DNA from: Anaerosalibacter sp. Marseille-P3206
GTDB taxonomy: Bacteria > Bacillota > Clostridia > Tissierellales > Sporanaerobacteraceae
Assembly (NCBI RefSeq): GCF_900155565.1
Contig: NZ_FUHM01000002.1
Coordinates: 310,001-374,000, forward strand
Direction of reading: 5' to 3'
DNA: 64,000 nt
Under the pieces are notes generated by a model. That model was given only the letters and a program-made list of their open reading frames with translations, made no database searches and was not told where the DNA came from. Below are positions 54,198 to 63,721 of the stretch, in pieces (the first letter of the stretch is position 1; every line of letters begins with the position of its first letter). Position numbers and translations under genes: made by a program.

Positions 54198-55022
54198 GTT
54201 TTCTTTATCTTCTCCAAAATCCTGTTTTATCATATCAAGTATAATACCTGCAGTTTCTTCAACAGCTTTATTAGAAACATCTATTACCCTACAATTAAGC
54301 TTCTCCATTAATTGCTTAGAATATACAAGTTCTTCCTCTATTCTTGAAATACTTGCGTAGTTTGCGTTATTACTTAAGCCTAAAGATTTTAGTCGTTCTT
54401 GTCTAATTTCATTTAATTTTTCAGGATTTGCAACAAGTCCAAATACCCTCTTTGGATCTTTTTCAAATAGTTCAGCTGGTGCTGGTACTTCTGGTACTAA
54501 GGGTACATTGGCAACTTTATAGTTCTTGTGTGCTAAATACATACTTAAAGGTGTCTTAGACGTTCTAGATACTCCTACTAAAACTATATCAGATTTTTTT
54601 ATCCCTCTTGTATCCTTGCCATCATCATATTTGACAGCAAATTCTACTGCCTCTACCTTTTTAAAATACTGTTCGTCTAATCTTCTAATAATTCCAGATT
54701 CCCTCTTTGGTTGAAATCCTACAACACTTTCTATTGCATTTAAAACTGGACTCATTAAATCTACAGCAGGTATGTTGAATTCTACAGATTTTTCCAAAAC
54801 AAATTGTCTAAGCTTTTCTATTACTATAGTAAATACAATAACACTTTTTTCTTCCTTTGCCTCTTCAAATATTTCAGTTATTTGTTCCTCTTCTGTAATA
54901 TAAGGAAATCTTCTAATTTCATATTTACCAGAATTAAACTGACTTGCTGCAGCTTTAGCTACTTGTTCACCAGTTTCACCAATAGAGTCAGATAATATAT
55001 ATACTACTACATTTGGTTCCAT
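54195..55022 (-). CDS. Pyruvate, phosphate dikinase regulatory protein (DUF299)
   Basis: This is an ADP-dependent kinase/phosphorylase that inactivates and reactivates PPDK by phosphorylating and dephosphorylating a threonine. The N-terminus VVYILSDSIGETGEQVAKAA, the P-loop GVSRTSKTP (residues 150-158) and VPLVPEVPAPAELFEKDPKRVFGL are diagnostic. Length 275 is standard. It follows the CBS-domain regulator by about 14 nt, an association also known for ccpN-yqfL in Bacillus. Homologues acting on PEP synthetase exist in other phyla. Confidence 0.93.
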   Translation of the reverse strand: MEPNVVVYILSDSIGETGEQVAKAAASQFNSGKYEIRRFPYITEEEQITEIFEEAKEEKSVIVFTIVIEKLRQFVLEKSVEFNIPAVDLMSPVLNAIESVVGFQPKRESGIIRRLDEQYFKKVEAVEFAVKYDDGKDTRGIKKSDIVLVGVSRTSKTPLSMYLAHKNYKVANVPLVPEVPAPAELFEKDPKRVFGLVANPEKLNEIRQERLKSLGLSNNANYASISRIEEELVYSKQLMEKLNCRVIDVSNKAVEETAGIILDMIKQDFGEDKEN

Positions 55023-55036
55023 ATATTATAACCCCC

Positions 55037-55681
55037 TCAATCATTTTTCCCTAATTCTACAAATAAACGGGTAATTGTAGTTTTTGAAACTTTTCCAATA
55101 ATCTTATACTCTTCTTTGCCATCTTCCATCTTCAATTCTTCAACCACAGGAAGACTATCCACTTCATGCTCTATTAGTTTTATAGCAGCATCTAATGCAG
55201 TTTCATCAGCTGTTGTTATTACTATATTGGGCATTCTTGTCATTATAATCCCTACAGGTATCTTGGTTAAATCAATTCCACCCATTGCATTCTTTAAAAA
55301 ATCTTTTCTCGAAACTACACCTGTTAAAAACCCATTTGAAGTAACAAATATTGAGCTTACATCTTCTAAAAATAGTGTCACCAAGGCATCATAAGTACTC
55401 ACTTCTTCATCAACTGCTATTGGCACTGACTTAATATCTGATACCTTTATGGTCTTTATCTTTTCTGATACAAAACTGAGAGAGGTCTTGCCTGTATAAA
55501 AATATCCAACTTTTGGTCTAGCATCTAATATACCAGACATAGTAAGAATGGCTAAATCCGGTCGCAAAGTTCCCCTTGTCAATTTAAGTCTTTTAGCTAT
55601 AGCTTCAGCAGTAATTGGCTGATTTTCCTTTACAATATCCAATATCTTTTCTTGTCTTTCACTTAATTGAATGTGAATCAC
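55037..55681 (-). CDS. ccpN: CcpN/YqzB-type transcriptional regulator with CBS domains
   Basis: An N-terminal winged helix (LSERQEKILDIVKENQPITAEAIAKRLKLTRGTLRPDLAILTMSGILDARPKVGYFYTG) is followed by two CBS domains (about residues 75-210), which sense adenine nucleotides. CcpN represses gluconeogenic genes in Bacillus. I place the start at a GTG at 55681, 5 nt after GGGAG, aligning MIHIQL with MSTIEL of YqzB; the upstream ATG at 55693 has no ribosome binding site. A palindrome lies about 20 nt upstream. Cotranscribed with glyQS and ppsR. Confidence 0.85.
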   Translation of the reverse strand: MIHIQLSERQEKILDIVKENQPITAEAIAKRLKLTRGTLRPDLAILTMSGILDARPKVGYFYTGKTSLSFVSEKIKTIKVSDIKSVPIAVDEEVSTYDALVTLFLEDVSSIFVTSNGFLTGVVSRKDFLKNAMGGIDLTKIPVGIIMTRMPNIVITTADETALDAAIKLIEHEVDSLPVVEELKMEDGKEEYKIIGKVSKTTITRLFVELGKND

Positions 55682-55709
55682 CACCTCTCCCATGATGGTC
55701 TATTCTAAC

Positions 55710-55732
55710 ACAGTTCACAAAATGTGAACTGT
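55710..55732. promoter_or_regulatory. Palindrome upstream of ccpN
   Basis: ACAGTTCACA and TGTGAACTGT are perfectly complementary around a 3-nt centre. It follows the glyS stop by two bases and precedes ccpN by about 30. There is no T tract after it on the minus strand, so it is more likely an operator (perhaps autoregulatory) than a terminator. Confidence 0.4.
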
Positions 55733-55733
55733 A

Positions 55734-57815
55734 TTATTTATAAACAATTTTTGATAAATCACAAATCAAAAGCATAGTATCTGATATTCTCTTTAAAAGC
55801 CCTAGTCTATTGTTTTTAATGTTTTCATCATCAACCATTACCATGACATGATCAAAAAAGTTGTCAATAGGTTCACTAAGAGATATCATCTGATCTAATG
55901 CTTTGTCATATTCTTTCCTATCTAAAGATGATAACACCTTTTCTTCTACAACATGGAATGTTTCAAATAGTTCAATTTCTTCTTGTTCTACTAGTAAATC
56001 TCTCTTTGAATCATCATTACTAGCTTTGTCCGCTAGTGTCTTAACCCTGTTAAATGCAGTAAGTATATCATTTAGGCCTTCCTTATCAAGCCAAGTATTC
56101 AACTTATCAGCTCTTAATTTAAGATCAAAAATATCATCTATTCCTGTTCCAAGTACTGCATCTACAATATCATATCTTATACCCATATCGATAAACATAT
56201 TTTTTATTCTTCCATTAAAGAAATCTATTATTTCACCTTTAACCTTATTATAATCAAAAGCTAATCCATTTTCATCTACATAAATATATAATGCAAAGTC
56301 AATTAATTCTTCCATAGAGAGATTTAACTTTTTGTCTAATATTATATTGATTATACCTAGTGCTTGCCTTCTTAAACCATAAGGATCCTGAGAACTAGTT
56401 GGTTGTATTCCTATTGCAAAACAACCTGCTATTGTATCTAGCTTACTAGCAATGCTTAAAATAGCACCTGCAGTAGTAGTTGGGAGTTCATCCCCAGAAA
56501 ATCTAGGTAGATATTGTTCATATATAGCTAAACTAGTTATTTCATTTTCACCTGATATCTTTGCATACTCTCTACCCATAACTCCTTGCAATTCAGTAAA
56601 TTCATCTACCATATTGGTTACTAGATCTGCCTTTGAAAGATATCCTGCTCTTTCTATGTTTTTCTCTGTTTCTTCACCTACTTCAAGATAGTTACCTATC
56701 TTAACAGCTAATTTTTGAACTCTAATAGTCTTTTCATAAAGAGTACCTAATTTTTCTTGGAAAATGATGTATTTTAAATCTTCTACATAATCTTCTAAAG
56801 GTATTTTTATATCTTCATTGTAGAAAAACTTAGCATCCTCAAGTCTTGCACCTATTACCTTTTCATTACCCTTTATAACAGTATCTAGATACTCATCATT
56901 TCCATTTCTAACAGTTATAAAATATGGCAATAGTCTTTTCTTATCATCTACTACTGGAAAATATCTTTGATGTTCCTTCATAGGAGTAGTCACTACTTCT
57001 TTTGGCAATTTTAAATATTCTTCGTCAATCCTTCCTATCATAGGTGTAGGATATTCAACAATATTGGTTATTTCATCTAATAATGCTTCATCTGGCAGTA
57101 GTGTTCCACCTTTTTCTCTCGCTAATTTTTCACAACCATATTTTATCTTTTCTTTTCTCTTATTTCCATCGACTATTACATAATTATCTTTAAGTTTTTC
57201 AAAATACTCATCAACATGATTAATTTCTATATGATTACTTCCTAAAAATCTATGTCCTCTAGTTATATTTGAAGCAACTATACCTTCTAGAGAAAATTCC
57301 GCTACTCTATCATTTAGTATAGATAAAAGCCATCTTATAGGACGAGCAAAACGTAAGTTTTTTCCTCCCCATCTCATTGATTTAGGAAAAGATATACTTC
57401 TTATCATATTGCCCATATTTTCTTTCAATATATCTTCTACAGCTTTACCTTCTTTTACTTTATTTATATATACATATTCTTCTCCATTGTACTCTTTAAT
57501 GATGACTTCCTCAATTGTTGCACCTTGACCTCTTAAAAATCCCTGCAATGCCTTTGTAGGATTGTCTTCATTGTCAAATGCTATTTTTTTAGAAGGGCCT
57601 TTTACTAATCCCTCTAAATTCTCCTGTCTTTCAGGCAAACCCTCTATAATGAGTACTAATCTTCTTGGAGTTGAATATAGTTTCATATCTTCAAAAGAGA
57701 TTCTTTCCTCTTTAAATAATTTTTCTGTGTAGTTTTTTATTTGAGTTAATGTGCTATTTACAAATCTAGCAGGTAACTCTTCTACCCCAATTTCTAATAA
57801 ATATTTATTATTCAT
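55734..57815 (-). CDS. glyS: Glycyl-tRNA synthetase beta subunit
   Basis: The beta subunit of the heterotetrameric glycyl-tRNA synthetase binds tRNA(Gly). The N-terminus [25 protein letters not shown]-like [33 protein letters not shown] and [19 protein letters not shown], together with RADKLNTWL and the C-terminal anticodon-binding region, identify it. The ATG at 57815 overlaps the end of glyQ by 8 nt and uses GGGAGG inside glyQ as ribosome binding site. It is controlled by the T-box leader before glyQ. Confidence 0.96.
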   Translation of the reverse strand: MNNKYLLEIGVEELPARFVNSTLTQIKNYTEKLFKEERISFEDMKLYSTPRRLVLIIEGLPERQENLEGLVKGPSKKIAFDNEDNPTKALQGFLRGQGATIEEVIIKEYNGEEYVYINKVKEGKAVEDILKENMGNMIRSISFPKSMRWGGKNLRFARPIRWLLSILNDRVAEFSLEGIVASNITRGHRFLGSNHIEINHVDEYFEKLKDNYVIVDGNKRKEKIKYGCEKLAREKGGTLLPDEALLDEITNIVEYPTPMIGRIDEEYLKLPKEVVTTPMKEHQRYFPVVDDKKRLLPYFITVRNGNDEYLDTVIKGNEKVIGARLEDAKFFYNEDIKIPLEDYVEDLKYIIFQEKLGTLYEKTIRVQKLAVKIGNYLEVGEETEKNIERAGYLSKADLVTNMVDEFTELQGVMGREYAKISGENEITSLAIYEQYLPRFSGDELPTTTAGAILSIASKLDTIAGCFAIGIQPTSSQDPYGLRRQALGIINIILDKKLNLSMEELIDFALYIYVDENGLAFDYNKVKGEIIDFFNGRIKNMFIDMGIRYDIVDAVLGTGIDDIFDLKLRADKLNTWLDKEGLNDILTAFNRVKTLADKASNDDSKRDLLVEQEEIELFETFHVVEEKVLSSLDRKEYDKALDQMISLSEPIDNFFDHVMVMVDDENIKNNRLGLLKRISDTMLLICDLSKIVYK

Positions 57816-58695
57816 TAGATACACCTCCCTTGTTTAAAAGGGGATATCCCAGTTTTTCTCTTTGTTCTAAATGCTTTTGTGCTACTAGTTTGGCTAAATT
57901 TCTAACTCTACTTATATAGTGTGTTCTTTCTGTAACACTTATAGCACCTCTAGCATCTAATACATTAAAAGCATGAGAACATTTCAAAACATAATCATAA
58001 CTAGGAAGAACTAAGCCTTCTTCTATTATTGCTTTTGCTTCTTCCTCATACATATTAAATAGTGTAGAAAGTCTTTCAGTATTTGCCTTTTCAAAACTGT
58101 AAACTGAATGTTCATATTCAGCTTGTTTAAATATATCACCATACTTTATACCTTCACACCATTCAATGTCAAAGATATTGTCTACATCTTGAATATACAT
58201 AGCTATTCTTTCTAATCCATAGGTAAGTTCTGCAGATTCTAAATCGCAATTTACACTACCTACTTGTTGGAAGTATGTAAATTGAGTGATTTCCATTCCA
58301 TCTAGCCACACTTCCCATCCTAAACCCCAGGCTCCTAAGGTAGGTGCTTCCCAATTGTCTTCTACAAATCTTATATCATGTTTTAATGGGTCTATACCTA
58401 TAGCCTTTAAGCTTTCTAAATAAAGATCCTGCACTTCAGCTGGTGAAGGTTTTAGTATTACTTGAAGCTGATGATGTTGATATACCCTATTAGGGTTCTC
58501 ACCATATCTTGCATCTGCTGGTCTTCTAGATGGTTCTACATAAACCACCTTCCATGGTTCTGGCCCTAAAGATCTTAAAAAAGTATGAGGATTCATTGTT
58601 CCTGCACCTTTTTCAACATCATAAGGTTCTAATATAGTACAGCCTTTACTTCCCCAGTATTCAAGTAATTTCAGCATTAAATCCTGAAAATACAT
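57808..58695 (-). CDS. glyQ: Glycyl-tRNA synthetase alpha subunit
   Basis: The catalytic alpha subunit of the bacterial-type glycyl-tRNA synthetase. It begins [83 protein letters not shown], the class II active site, and includes [28 protein letters not shown]. Length 295 is standard. AGGAGGGT lies upstream. First gene of glyQ-glyS-ccpN-ppsR, under the glycine T-box. Confidence 0.98.
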   Translation of the reverse strand: MYFQDLMLKLLEYWGSKGCTILEPYDVEKGAGTMNPHTFLRSLGPEPWKVVYVEPSRRPADARYGENPNRVYQHHQLQVILKPSPAEVQDLYLESLKAIGIDPLKHDIRFVEDNWEAPTLGAWGLGWEVWLDGMEITQFTYFQQVGSVNCDLESAELTYGLERIAMYIQDVDNIFDIEWCEGIKYGDIFKQAEYEHSVYSFEKANTERLSTLFNMYEEEAKAIIEEGLVLPSYDYVLKCSHAFNVLDARGAISVTERTHYISRVRNLAKLVAQKHLEQREKLGYPLLNKGGVSNE

Positions 58696-58735
58696 CTTTT
58701 ACCCTCCTTAATTTTACATTTTCTATAATTGGCAT

Positions 58736-58939
58736 AAAAAAACCTTTACATCCCTATAGGGACGAAAGGTTACTTCCGCGGTTCCACCCTACTTAATACC
58801 TATAAAGGTATCCTCTCATAAATATATGCTCAGAAGCGCCTTTCATCAATATAATATACTAGGCTTCCACCACCCCTAGCTCGCTATAATAATATAAATT
58901 GAATCTTCTCTTCTTCACAGCATACACTATTTATCTATA
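58736..58939 (-). ncRNA. Glycine T-box leader
   Basis: On the minus strand the T-box GGGTGGAACCGCG is followed by a terminator helix (AACCTTTCGTCCC with GGGATGTAAAGGTT, then seven T residues). Stem I distal loop (CTAGGGGTGGTGGAAGCCTAG) and the GAAAGGCGCTTCTGAGC segment match the glyQS leader of Bacillus; the glycine specifier GGC is at 58838-58840. Uncharged tRNA(Gly) should stabilise the antiterminator and let glyQS transcription continue. Confidence 0.93.
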
Positions 58940-58945
58940 ACTAAT

Positions 58946-58974
58946 AATCTAGCAAAAAAAATACATATTGTCAA
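58946..58974 (-). promoter_or_regulatory. Sigma-A promoter of the glyQS operon
   Basis: A perfect TTGACA (58969-58974) and TAGATT (58946-58951) on the minus strand, 17 bp apart, just upstream of the T-box leader. Confidence 0.75.
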
Positions 58975-59003
58975 TAGTAGGCTTAAACTACACTATCTAT
59001 AGT

Positions 59004-59423
59004 TTAATTTCCTCTGAACTTTTGTTCAACAGTTTCATTTATATTAACAATTTCTCCGTCTTCTTTTACAATTTCAAAACTGCATTTTGAAAGTAATGCT
59101 GCACTAGCTCCTAAAAGAGCTATTTCAGGGGATAATATAGTTCCAATGGCACCAGCGGTAATAGGAATATTCATGATTATTTCTCCATCTTTTTTAATAA
59201 TTATTTTAGTTACATTACCTTTTTTGATAGACTCCCTAATTTTATCAAGAATTTCTTCTCCTTTATTTCCTATATTCTCTGAAAAAGATTTATTACTAGA
59301 TTCAATAAATATTATAGCTTCTACTACATCTCCATCAGATTTTTCTAAAGCTTCCTTTGCTTTGCTATAACTTACACCTGTTCTAGCAACTACCATGTCA
59401 ACTTTTTCTATGGATACATCCAT
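59004..59423 (-). CDS. UBA-like / DUF4342 domain protein
   Basis: The 139-residue protein has an N-terminal UBA/EF-Ts-like helical domain (KVDMVVARTGVSYSKAKEALEKSDGDVVEAIIFIE) followed by a DUF4342 domain (EEILDKIRESIKKGNVTKIIIKKDGEIIMNIPITAGAIGTILSPEIALLGASAALLS), whose Gly-rich helix is hydrophobic. The function of the family is unknown. The ATG at 59423 follows GGAGGG by 7 nt and begins just after the recO stop, so it should be translated with recO. It lies between recO and glyQ, outside the T-box unit. Confidence 0.8.
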   Translation of the reverse strand: MDVSIEKVDMVVARTGVSYSKAKEALEKSDGDVVEAIIFIESSNKSFSENIGNKGEEILDKIRESIKKGNVTKIIIKKDGEIIMNIPITAGAIGTILSPEIALLGASAALLSKCSFEIVKEDGEIVNINETVEQKFRGN

Positions 59424-59424
59424 A

Positions 59425-60183
59425 TTATATCCCTCCATTATTTTGTATAGATTTAATGAATTCTAATGTACAAAATTTATTTTTTTCTAAACAAGTTAGT
59501 ATATATTTTACCATTAAATCTTGTAATTTAAACATGATATCCTTAGGTATTTTTAGGTTTTCTAAATCATCTAGAGATGTAAATAGTAATAACTCTAAAT
59601 ATTTTAACATAGCAAAATCCATTGGTTCGTTGAAATTCTCAATACTAAAACAATTTTTACATACTACTCCACCATGCCTTTTGCTAAATCTCATAGGTTC
59701 ATTTATCTCATTTCCACATAATACACATTTGTCTAAACATGGTCTATAACCTATAAAGGAAATATATTTTATTTCAAAACTAATTATAAATTTTAAAAAA
59801 CCAGTATTCATCTGAGACAATACACTTAATGCTTTTATTAATAATTTAAAAAGTTTTTCATTTGGTTCTTCTTCTACAATAGAAGACTCTACAAGCTCAA
59901 GTACATAAGAAGAATAGAGTAATCTATTCATATTTTTTCTAATATCATAAAAAGAATCAATAATATCTCCTTGATTTATATGATAAAAACTTTTTCCCTT
60001 AAAAAAAGTATAATCACTATAGGCAAAGACCTGACTACTAGCCAAGAGAGGACTGCGAGGTCTTAAAACTCCCCTTGAAATAGCATTGACTTTACCATAT
60101 TTTCTAGAAAAAATAGTGAGAATTTTGTTTGTATCCTCAAATTTTACCTCTCTTAACACAATTCCTTCCGATTTAACAAGCAT
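59425..60183 (-). CDS. recO: DNA repair protein RecO
   Basis: RecO promotes RecA loading and strand annealing. The N-terminal OB fold contains VKSEGIVLREVKFEDTNKILTIFSRKYGKVNAISRGVLRPRSPLLASSQVFAYSDYTFF; the C-terminal helical domain has a zinc-type cluster CVLCGNEI and CKNC. Length 252 is usual. It begins 14 nt after era. Confidence 0.93.
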   Translation of the reverse strand: MLVKSEGIVLREVKFEDTNKILTIFSRKYGKVNAISRGVLRPRSPLLASSQVFAYSDYTFFKGKSFYHINQGDIIDSFYDIRKNMNRLLYSSYVLELVESSIVEEEPNEKLFKLLIKALSVLSQMNTGFLKFIISFEIKYISFIGYRPCLDKCVLCGNEINEPMRFSKRHGGVVCKNCFSIENFNEPMDFAMLKYLELLLFTSLDDLENLKIPKDIMFKLQDLMVKYILTCLEKNKFCTLEFIKSIQNNGGI

Positions 60184-60197
60184 TTAGCCACTCCTAA

Positions 60198-61082
60198 TTA
60201 TTCATATCCAAAATACTTAATCTTATTTGCTTTATCTCTCCAATTTTTCTCTACCTTTACCCATAATTGAAGATTGACTTGACTACCTAAAAGCCTTTCT
60301 ATATCCATTCTTGCACTTTTACCTATGCCCTTTAACTTTCTACCATTTTTGCCTATTATTATGCCTTTATGGGATTCTCTTTCACAATATATAGTTGCAT
60401 GAACATCTATCAAATCTCTATCATCTCTTATATTCATCATATCAATTGCAACAAATATTCCATGAGGAACTTCTTCTTCTAAATAATTAAGAGTTTTTTC
60501 TCTTATGATTTCAGAGATAATAAATCTTTCCGGTCTATCTGTAATCATATCCTCTGGAAAATATTGTGGTCCCTCAGGTAATAAGTTTTTAATTACTTCA
60601 ACATATTCTTTAACATTAGTACCATTTAATGCTGATACAGGTATAATCTCTTCAAATATATTCAATTTTTGATACATAAGGATTAACTCAGCAATTTCAT
60701 CCATAGACAATTTGTCTATTTTATTTATTAGAAGTATTTTTGTTGTATTGATCCCTTTTAACTGAGATATTATAAATTCATCTAATTGACCAATTGTTTT
60801 ACTATTGTCAACCATGAAAGTAACTACATCCACTTCTCTTAAAGTATTTTTTGATACATTCATCATGTATTCTCCAAGTCTATTCTTTGGTTTGTGAATA
60901 CCAGGTGTATCTAAAAATACTATTTGATGGTCACTTTCAGTATATACACATTGTATTTTATTTCTTGTAGTCTGAGGTTTATCAGATATAATTGATACTT
61001 TTTCTCCTATTATATTGTTTAAAAGCGTTGATTTACCAACATTTGCTCTACCTACTATTGTAACAAATCCTGATTTATACAT
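60198..61082 (-). CDS. era: GTPase Era
   Basis: Era binds 16S rRNA and assists 30S assembly. G1 GRANVGKST (residues 11-19), G2 TTRNKI, G3 DTPGIHKPKNRLGEYM, G4 NKID, then the C-terminal KH domain with CERESHKGIIIGKNGRKLKGIGKSARMDIERLLG. Length 294. It is in the typical cdd-era-recO order. Ribosome binding site AGGAGAG. Confidence 0.98.
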   Translation of the reverse strand: MYKSGFVTIVGRANVGKSTLLNNIIGEKVSIISDKPQTTRNKIQCVYTESDHQIVFLDTPGIHKPKNRLGEYMMNVSKNTLREVDVVTFMVDNSKTIGQLDEFIISQLKGINTTKILLINKIDKLSMDEIAELILMYQKLNIFEEIIPVSALNGTNVKEYVEVIKNLLPEGPQYFPEDMITDRPERFIISEIIREKTLNYLEEEVPHGIFVAIDMMNIRDDRDLIDVHATIYCERESHKGIIIGKNGRKLKGIGKSARMDIERLLGSQVNLQLWVKVEKNWRDKANKIKYFGYE

Positions 61083-61092
61083 AGCATCTCTC

Positions 61093-61512
61093 CTATTTAT
61101 TCTTTTTTTCTAAATCTTCTGGTCCAAAACTATGTGGAAGTAGTTCATCTAGAGTATATTCTAAATATTCATCTTCTGATTTTGCAATAATAATCTTTGC
61201 TTCTTTGCCAAATTCTCTTATAACTTGTCTACAGACTCCACAAGGGTATGTAAATCCTGAATCTCCTACTATAACAATAGCTTTTATATTTCTTTTCCCT
61301 TCTGATATTGCCTTAAAAATAGCAGTTCGCTCTGCACAATTTGTAGGACTATAGGAAGCAGATTCAATATTACATCCAGTGTATACACTATCATCTTCCA
61401 TTAAAACTGCAGCACCTACATGAAAGTTTGAATATGGTACATATGCATTCTGTTTTGCATCTAAAGCTTTTTTTATAAGTTCATTTATTTTCAAGATATC
61501 ACTCCTATTCAA
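61093..61512 (-). CDS. cdd: Cytidine deaminase
   Basis: Cdd deaminates cytidine and deoxycytidine in pyrimidine salvage. The zinc site is Cys59 and Glu61 in TNCAERTAIF with Cys91 and Cys94 in YPCGVCRQVI. The 139-residue length is the small tetrameric type. It overlaps the upstream YerB-like lipoprotein gene by 8 nt and precedes era by 10 nt. Confidence 0.95.
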   Translation of the reverse strand: MNRSDILKINELIKKALDAKQNAYVPYSNFHVGAAVLMEDDSVYTGCNIESASYSPTNCAERTAIFKAISEGKRNIKAIVIVGDSGFTYPCGVCRQVIREFGKEAKIIIAKSEDEYLEYTLDELLPHSFGPEDLEKKNK

Positions 61513-62539
61513 TAGTTATATTAGGATTAACCTTTGTTACTTGAATCCATGTAACACCAGAATTTAATTTAATCTCTACCCCATTTTCATCAAAAAACTT
61601 AGTTTTTGCACCCCTAGATCCCTTACTCCAAGTTATTTTTTGTCCCTTACCATTAGTTATATATATGCCATTTCCATCACCTATCAAATCAATACTTAAT
61701 CTTCCTTCCTTATCTATTACTTTTGTCTTAGCTTCTTCTATGATAATATTCTTTGCTATAATTGGAGTTTTATCATATTCATCAATATGTTGTTTTCCAT
61801 CTTTATATCTTATATATACCTTTTTTTCTTCATCATATACATATTGGGTTTTGTTCTCACCATTATAATTAATAGTTATATCTTTTGCGTCAAATCCATC
61901 TATATCAGTGTCATCATCATAAAATTTAAATTCACTATAATCGCCTTCTAATTTAAATCCTCTTTCTGTTTGTGTACTTCTTATTATATCCATACTAGAA
62001 TATAAATTGTGAGGTCTTTTTTTATGAGATTTTCTATAAAATACTTTTCCTGAACTTGTAAGGCCATCTATATCAGCAACTTTTAAAGCAAGAATGTCTT
62101 TTTTAGCTTGCACACTTCCTCCAACTCTTACATATACAGGATCATATTCTAAAAGTGTAGTTACAAAATATGGCCTAGAACTTCTTATAGGCCCAATCTC
62201 CAATGGATCATTGATTAAATATATTCCCATATATCTAGTATAAGGTGCTTCCACCATAAACTCATATACTATTTCAGCTTGAGATAATCCTGCCTGCCAA
62301 CGAGCTCTTGGGTGATTGTCGAACATAACAGCCACAGGCCTTCTCAATATCCTTTCCTCTGGCGCATATATACCACTAAGTGGTGAAGGTATACCTGATT
62401 TTTCTTCTGCCTTAATCTCTTCCTCTTCTTCCTCATCAATTATAAAAATATCATCATTTTCTTTCTCTGATTCATTTCTATTACAACCTGTTAATGTAAT
62501 AGAAATGATTAGCATTAAAATAAGAAGTATTCTTTTCAT
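61505..62539 (-). CDS. YerB-like lipoprotein (DUF3048)
   Basis: The ATG at 62539 follows AGGAGG by 5 nt and gives a 344-residue precursor with a signal peptide and lipobox LTGC (Cys19). After an acidic linker, the DUF3048 domain is evident: RPVAVMFDNHPRARWQAGLSQAEIVYEFMVEAPYTRYMGIYLINDPLEIGPIRSSRPYF and ITNGKGQKITWSKGSRGAKTKFFDENGVEIKLNSGVTWIQV. Family function is unknown; it would be anchored outside the membrane. It is inserted between dgkA and cdd, where many Firmicutes have no such gene. Confidence 0.85.
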   Translation of the reverse strand: MKRILLILMLIISITLTGCNRNESEKENDDIFIIDEEEEEEIKAEEKSGIPSPLSGIYAPEERILRRPVAVMFDNHPRARWQAGLSQAEIVYEFMVEAPYTRYMGIYLINDPLEIGPIRSSRPYFVTTLLEYDPVYVRVGGSVQAKKDILALKVADIDGLTSSGKVFYRKSHKKRPHNLYSSMDIIRSTQTERGFKLEGDYSEFKFYDDDTDIDGFDAKDITINYNGENKTQYVYDEEKKVYIRYKDGKQHIDEYDKTPIIAKNIIIEEAKTKVIDKEGRLSIDLIGDGNGIYITNGKGQKITWSKGSRGAKTKFFDENGVEIKLNSGVTWIQVTKVNPNITIE

Positions 62540-62552
62540 GTTTTCCTCCTGT

Positions 62553-63251
62553 TTATCCAATGATTTGAAAAACTAGAATTCCTACTAATACTCCTAAAAT
62601 TGCCCCCATAACTACTTCAAATAAACTATGAATCTTACCTTCTATTCTACTTTCTCCTACAAGAATAGCCATAAAATAGGCCAATGTTGTAATCAAAACA
62701 TTATTCCCTAAAAAACTAATGCTAGTTGCTATTAAAAAACCTATAGCTGTATGTCCACTCACTATACCACCTTTAAAAGGAGTACCAGTTTGTGCTTTTG
62801 TTTTTATAGCAATCGTAATGAATATCACTAAAAAAAGAGCTATAAAAGTAAGATGTATTGGTGAATTTCTTATCTTATGCAATAATAAATTTGAAAAAGG
62901 ATTTAGTCTATCAAAAAAAAGTAAATAACCTACTACTATAGCATTTACTGCTGATACAAGAACTCCTCCTGCAGCTACATTTTTTGATATTTTGGCTAGA
63001 GGATGATATTCTTGTGTTACCATATCTATTGCTTTTTCAATAGCAGTATTTATCATTTCAGCTGCTATAACAAAAGTAACGGTTATAAACAATATTAAAA
63101 ACTCTAGTCTTGTAAAGTTTAAAAAAAGACTTAATATAAGAACAATAACTGCTAAAGTAAAATGAATTCTCATATTCCTTTGGGTTTTTAAAGTGTAAAT
63201 TATACCATCTACTGCATAATTAAAACTCTCTATTATACTTCTAGATTTCAT
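62553..63251 (-). CDS. Diacylglycerol/undecaprenol kinase fused to a PAP2-like domain
   Basis: Residues about 1-115 are a DgkA-type integral membrane kinase: ESFNYAVDGIIYTLKTQRNMRIHFTLA, then AAEMINTAIEKAIDMVTQEYHPLAKISKNVAAGGVLVSAVNAIVVGYLLF. Residues about 120-232 are a PAP2-like domain with GGIVSGHTAIGFL (SGH motif) and ESRIEGKIHSLFEVVMGAILG (R and H motif). The Gram-positive kinase uses undecaprenol, so kinase and phosphatase would act in opposite directions on the same lipid carrier. The fusion doubles the usual 120-130 residue length. It lies between ybeY and cdd. Confidence 0.88.
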   Translation of the reverse strand: MKSRSIIESFNYAVDGIIYTLKTQRNMRIHFTLAVIVLILSLFLNFTRLEFLILFITVTFVIAAEMINTAIEKAIDMVTQEYHPLAKISKNVAAGGVLVSAVNAIVVGYLLFFDRLNPFSNLLLHKIRNSPIHLTFIALFLVIFITIAIKTKAQTGTPFKGGIVSGHTAIGFLIATSISFLGNNVLITTLAYFMAILVGESRIEGKIHSLFEVVMGAILGVLVGILVFQIIG

Positions 63252-63264
63252 TCTACCACCTTTT

Positions 63265-63720
63265 TTATTTGTTTTTAAATATTTTTAAATTCTTCATAAC
63301 TTGTTTTTCTTTTTCTCTCATTATACTCTTTTCTTCATCCGTCATATGATCATACCCTAAAAGGTGAAACATACTATGAGCTGTTAAATATGCAATTTCT
63401 CTTTCAAATGTATGCCCAAATTCAACTGACTGTTCTAATGCTCTTTCTAAAGATATAACAATATCTCCTAATATGGGTGTAAAAAAAGCATCAGAATCCT
63501 CATTCATAGGAAAAGATAGTACATCTGTTGGAGAATCAACATTTCTAAAATCTCTATTTAATTGTCTTATTTCTTCATTATCCACAAAAGATACACTAAC
63601 TTCAACTTCTTTGGACTTACCCTCGATATTTAAGCTTTCTTCTATTACACTATTAATAATAGTTTCTACATCAAAATCTATTTGGATTTTATCTTGTCTA
63701 TTGTCTATATAAACTTCCAT
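63265..63720 (-). CDS. ybeY: Endoribonuclease YbeY
   Basis: YbeY processes 16S rRNA 3' ends and takes part in 70S quality control. The zinc motif HSMFHLLGYDH (His115, His119, His125) and LNRDFRNVDSPTDVLSFPM with ILGDIVISLERA are the family signatures. Length 151 is standard. It starts one base after the pgpH stop. Confidence 0.96.
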   Translation of the reverse strand: MEVYIDNRQDKIQIDFDVETIINSVIEESLNIEGKSKEVEVSVSFVDNEEIRQLNRDFRNVDSPTDVLSFPMNEDSDAFFTPILGDIVISLERALEQSVEFGHTFEREIAYLTAHSMFHLLGYDHMTDEEKSIMREKEKQVMKNLKIFKNK

Positions 63721-63721
63721 T

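Noticed and set aside
55710-55732. Palindrome after glyS as a rho-independent terminator
   Set aside because: No T tract follows on the minus strand and ccpN-ppsR downstream have no other evident promoter.
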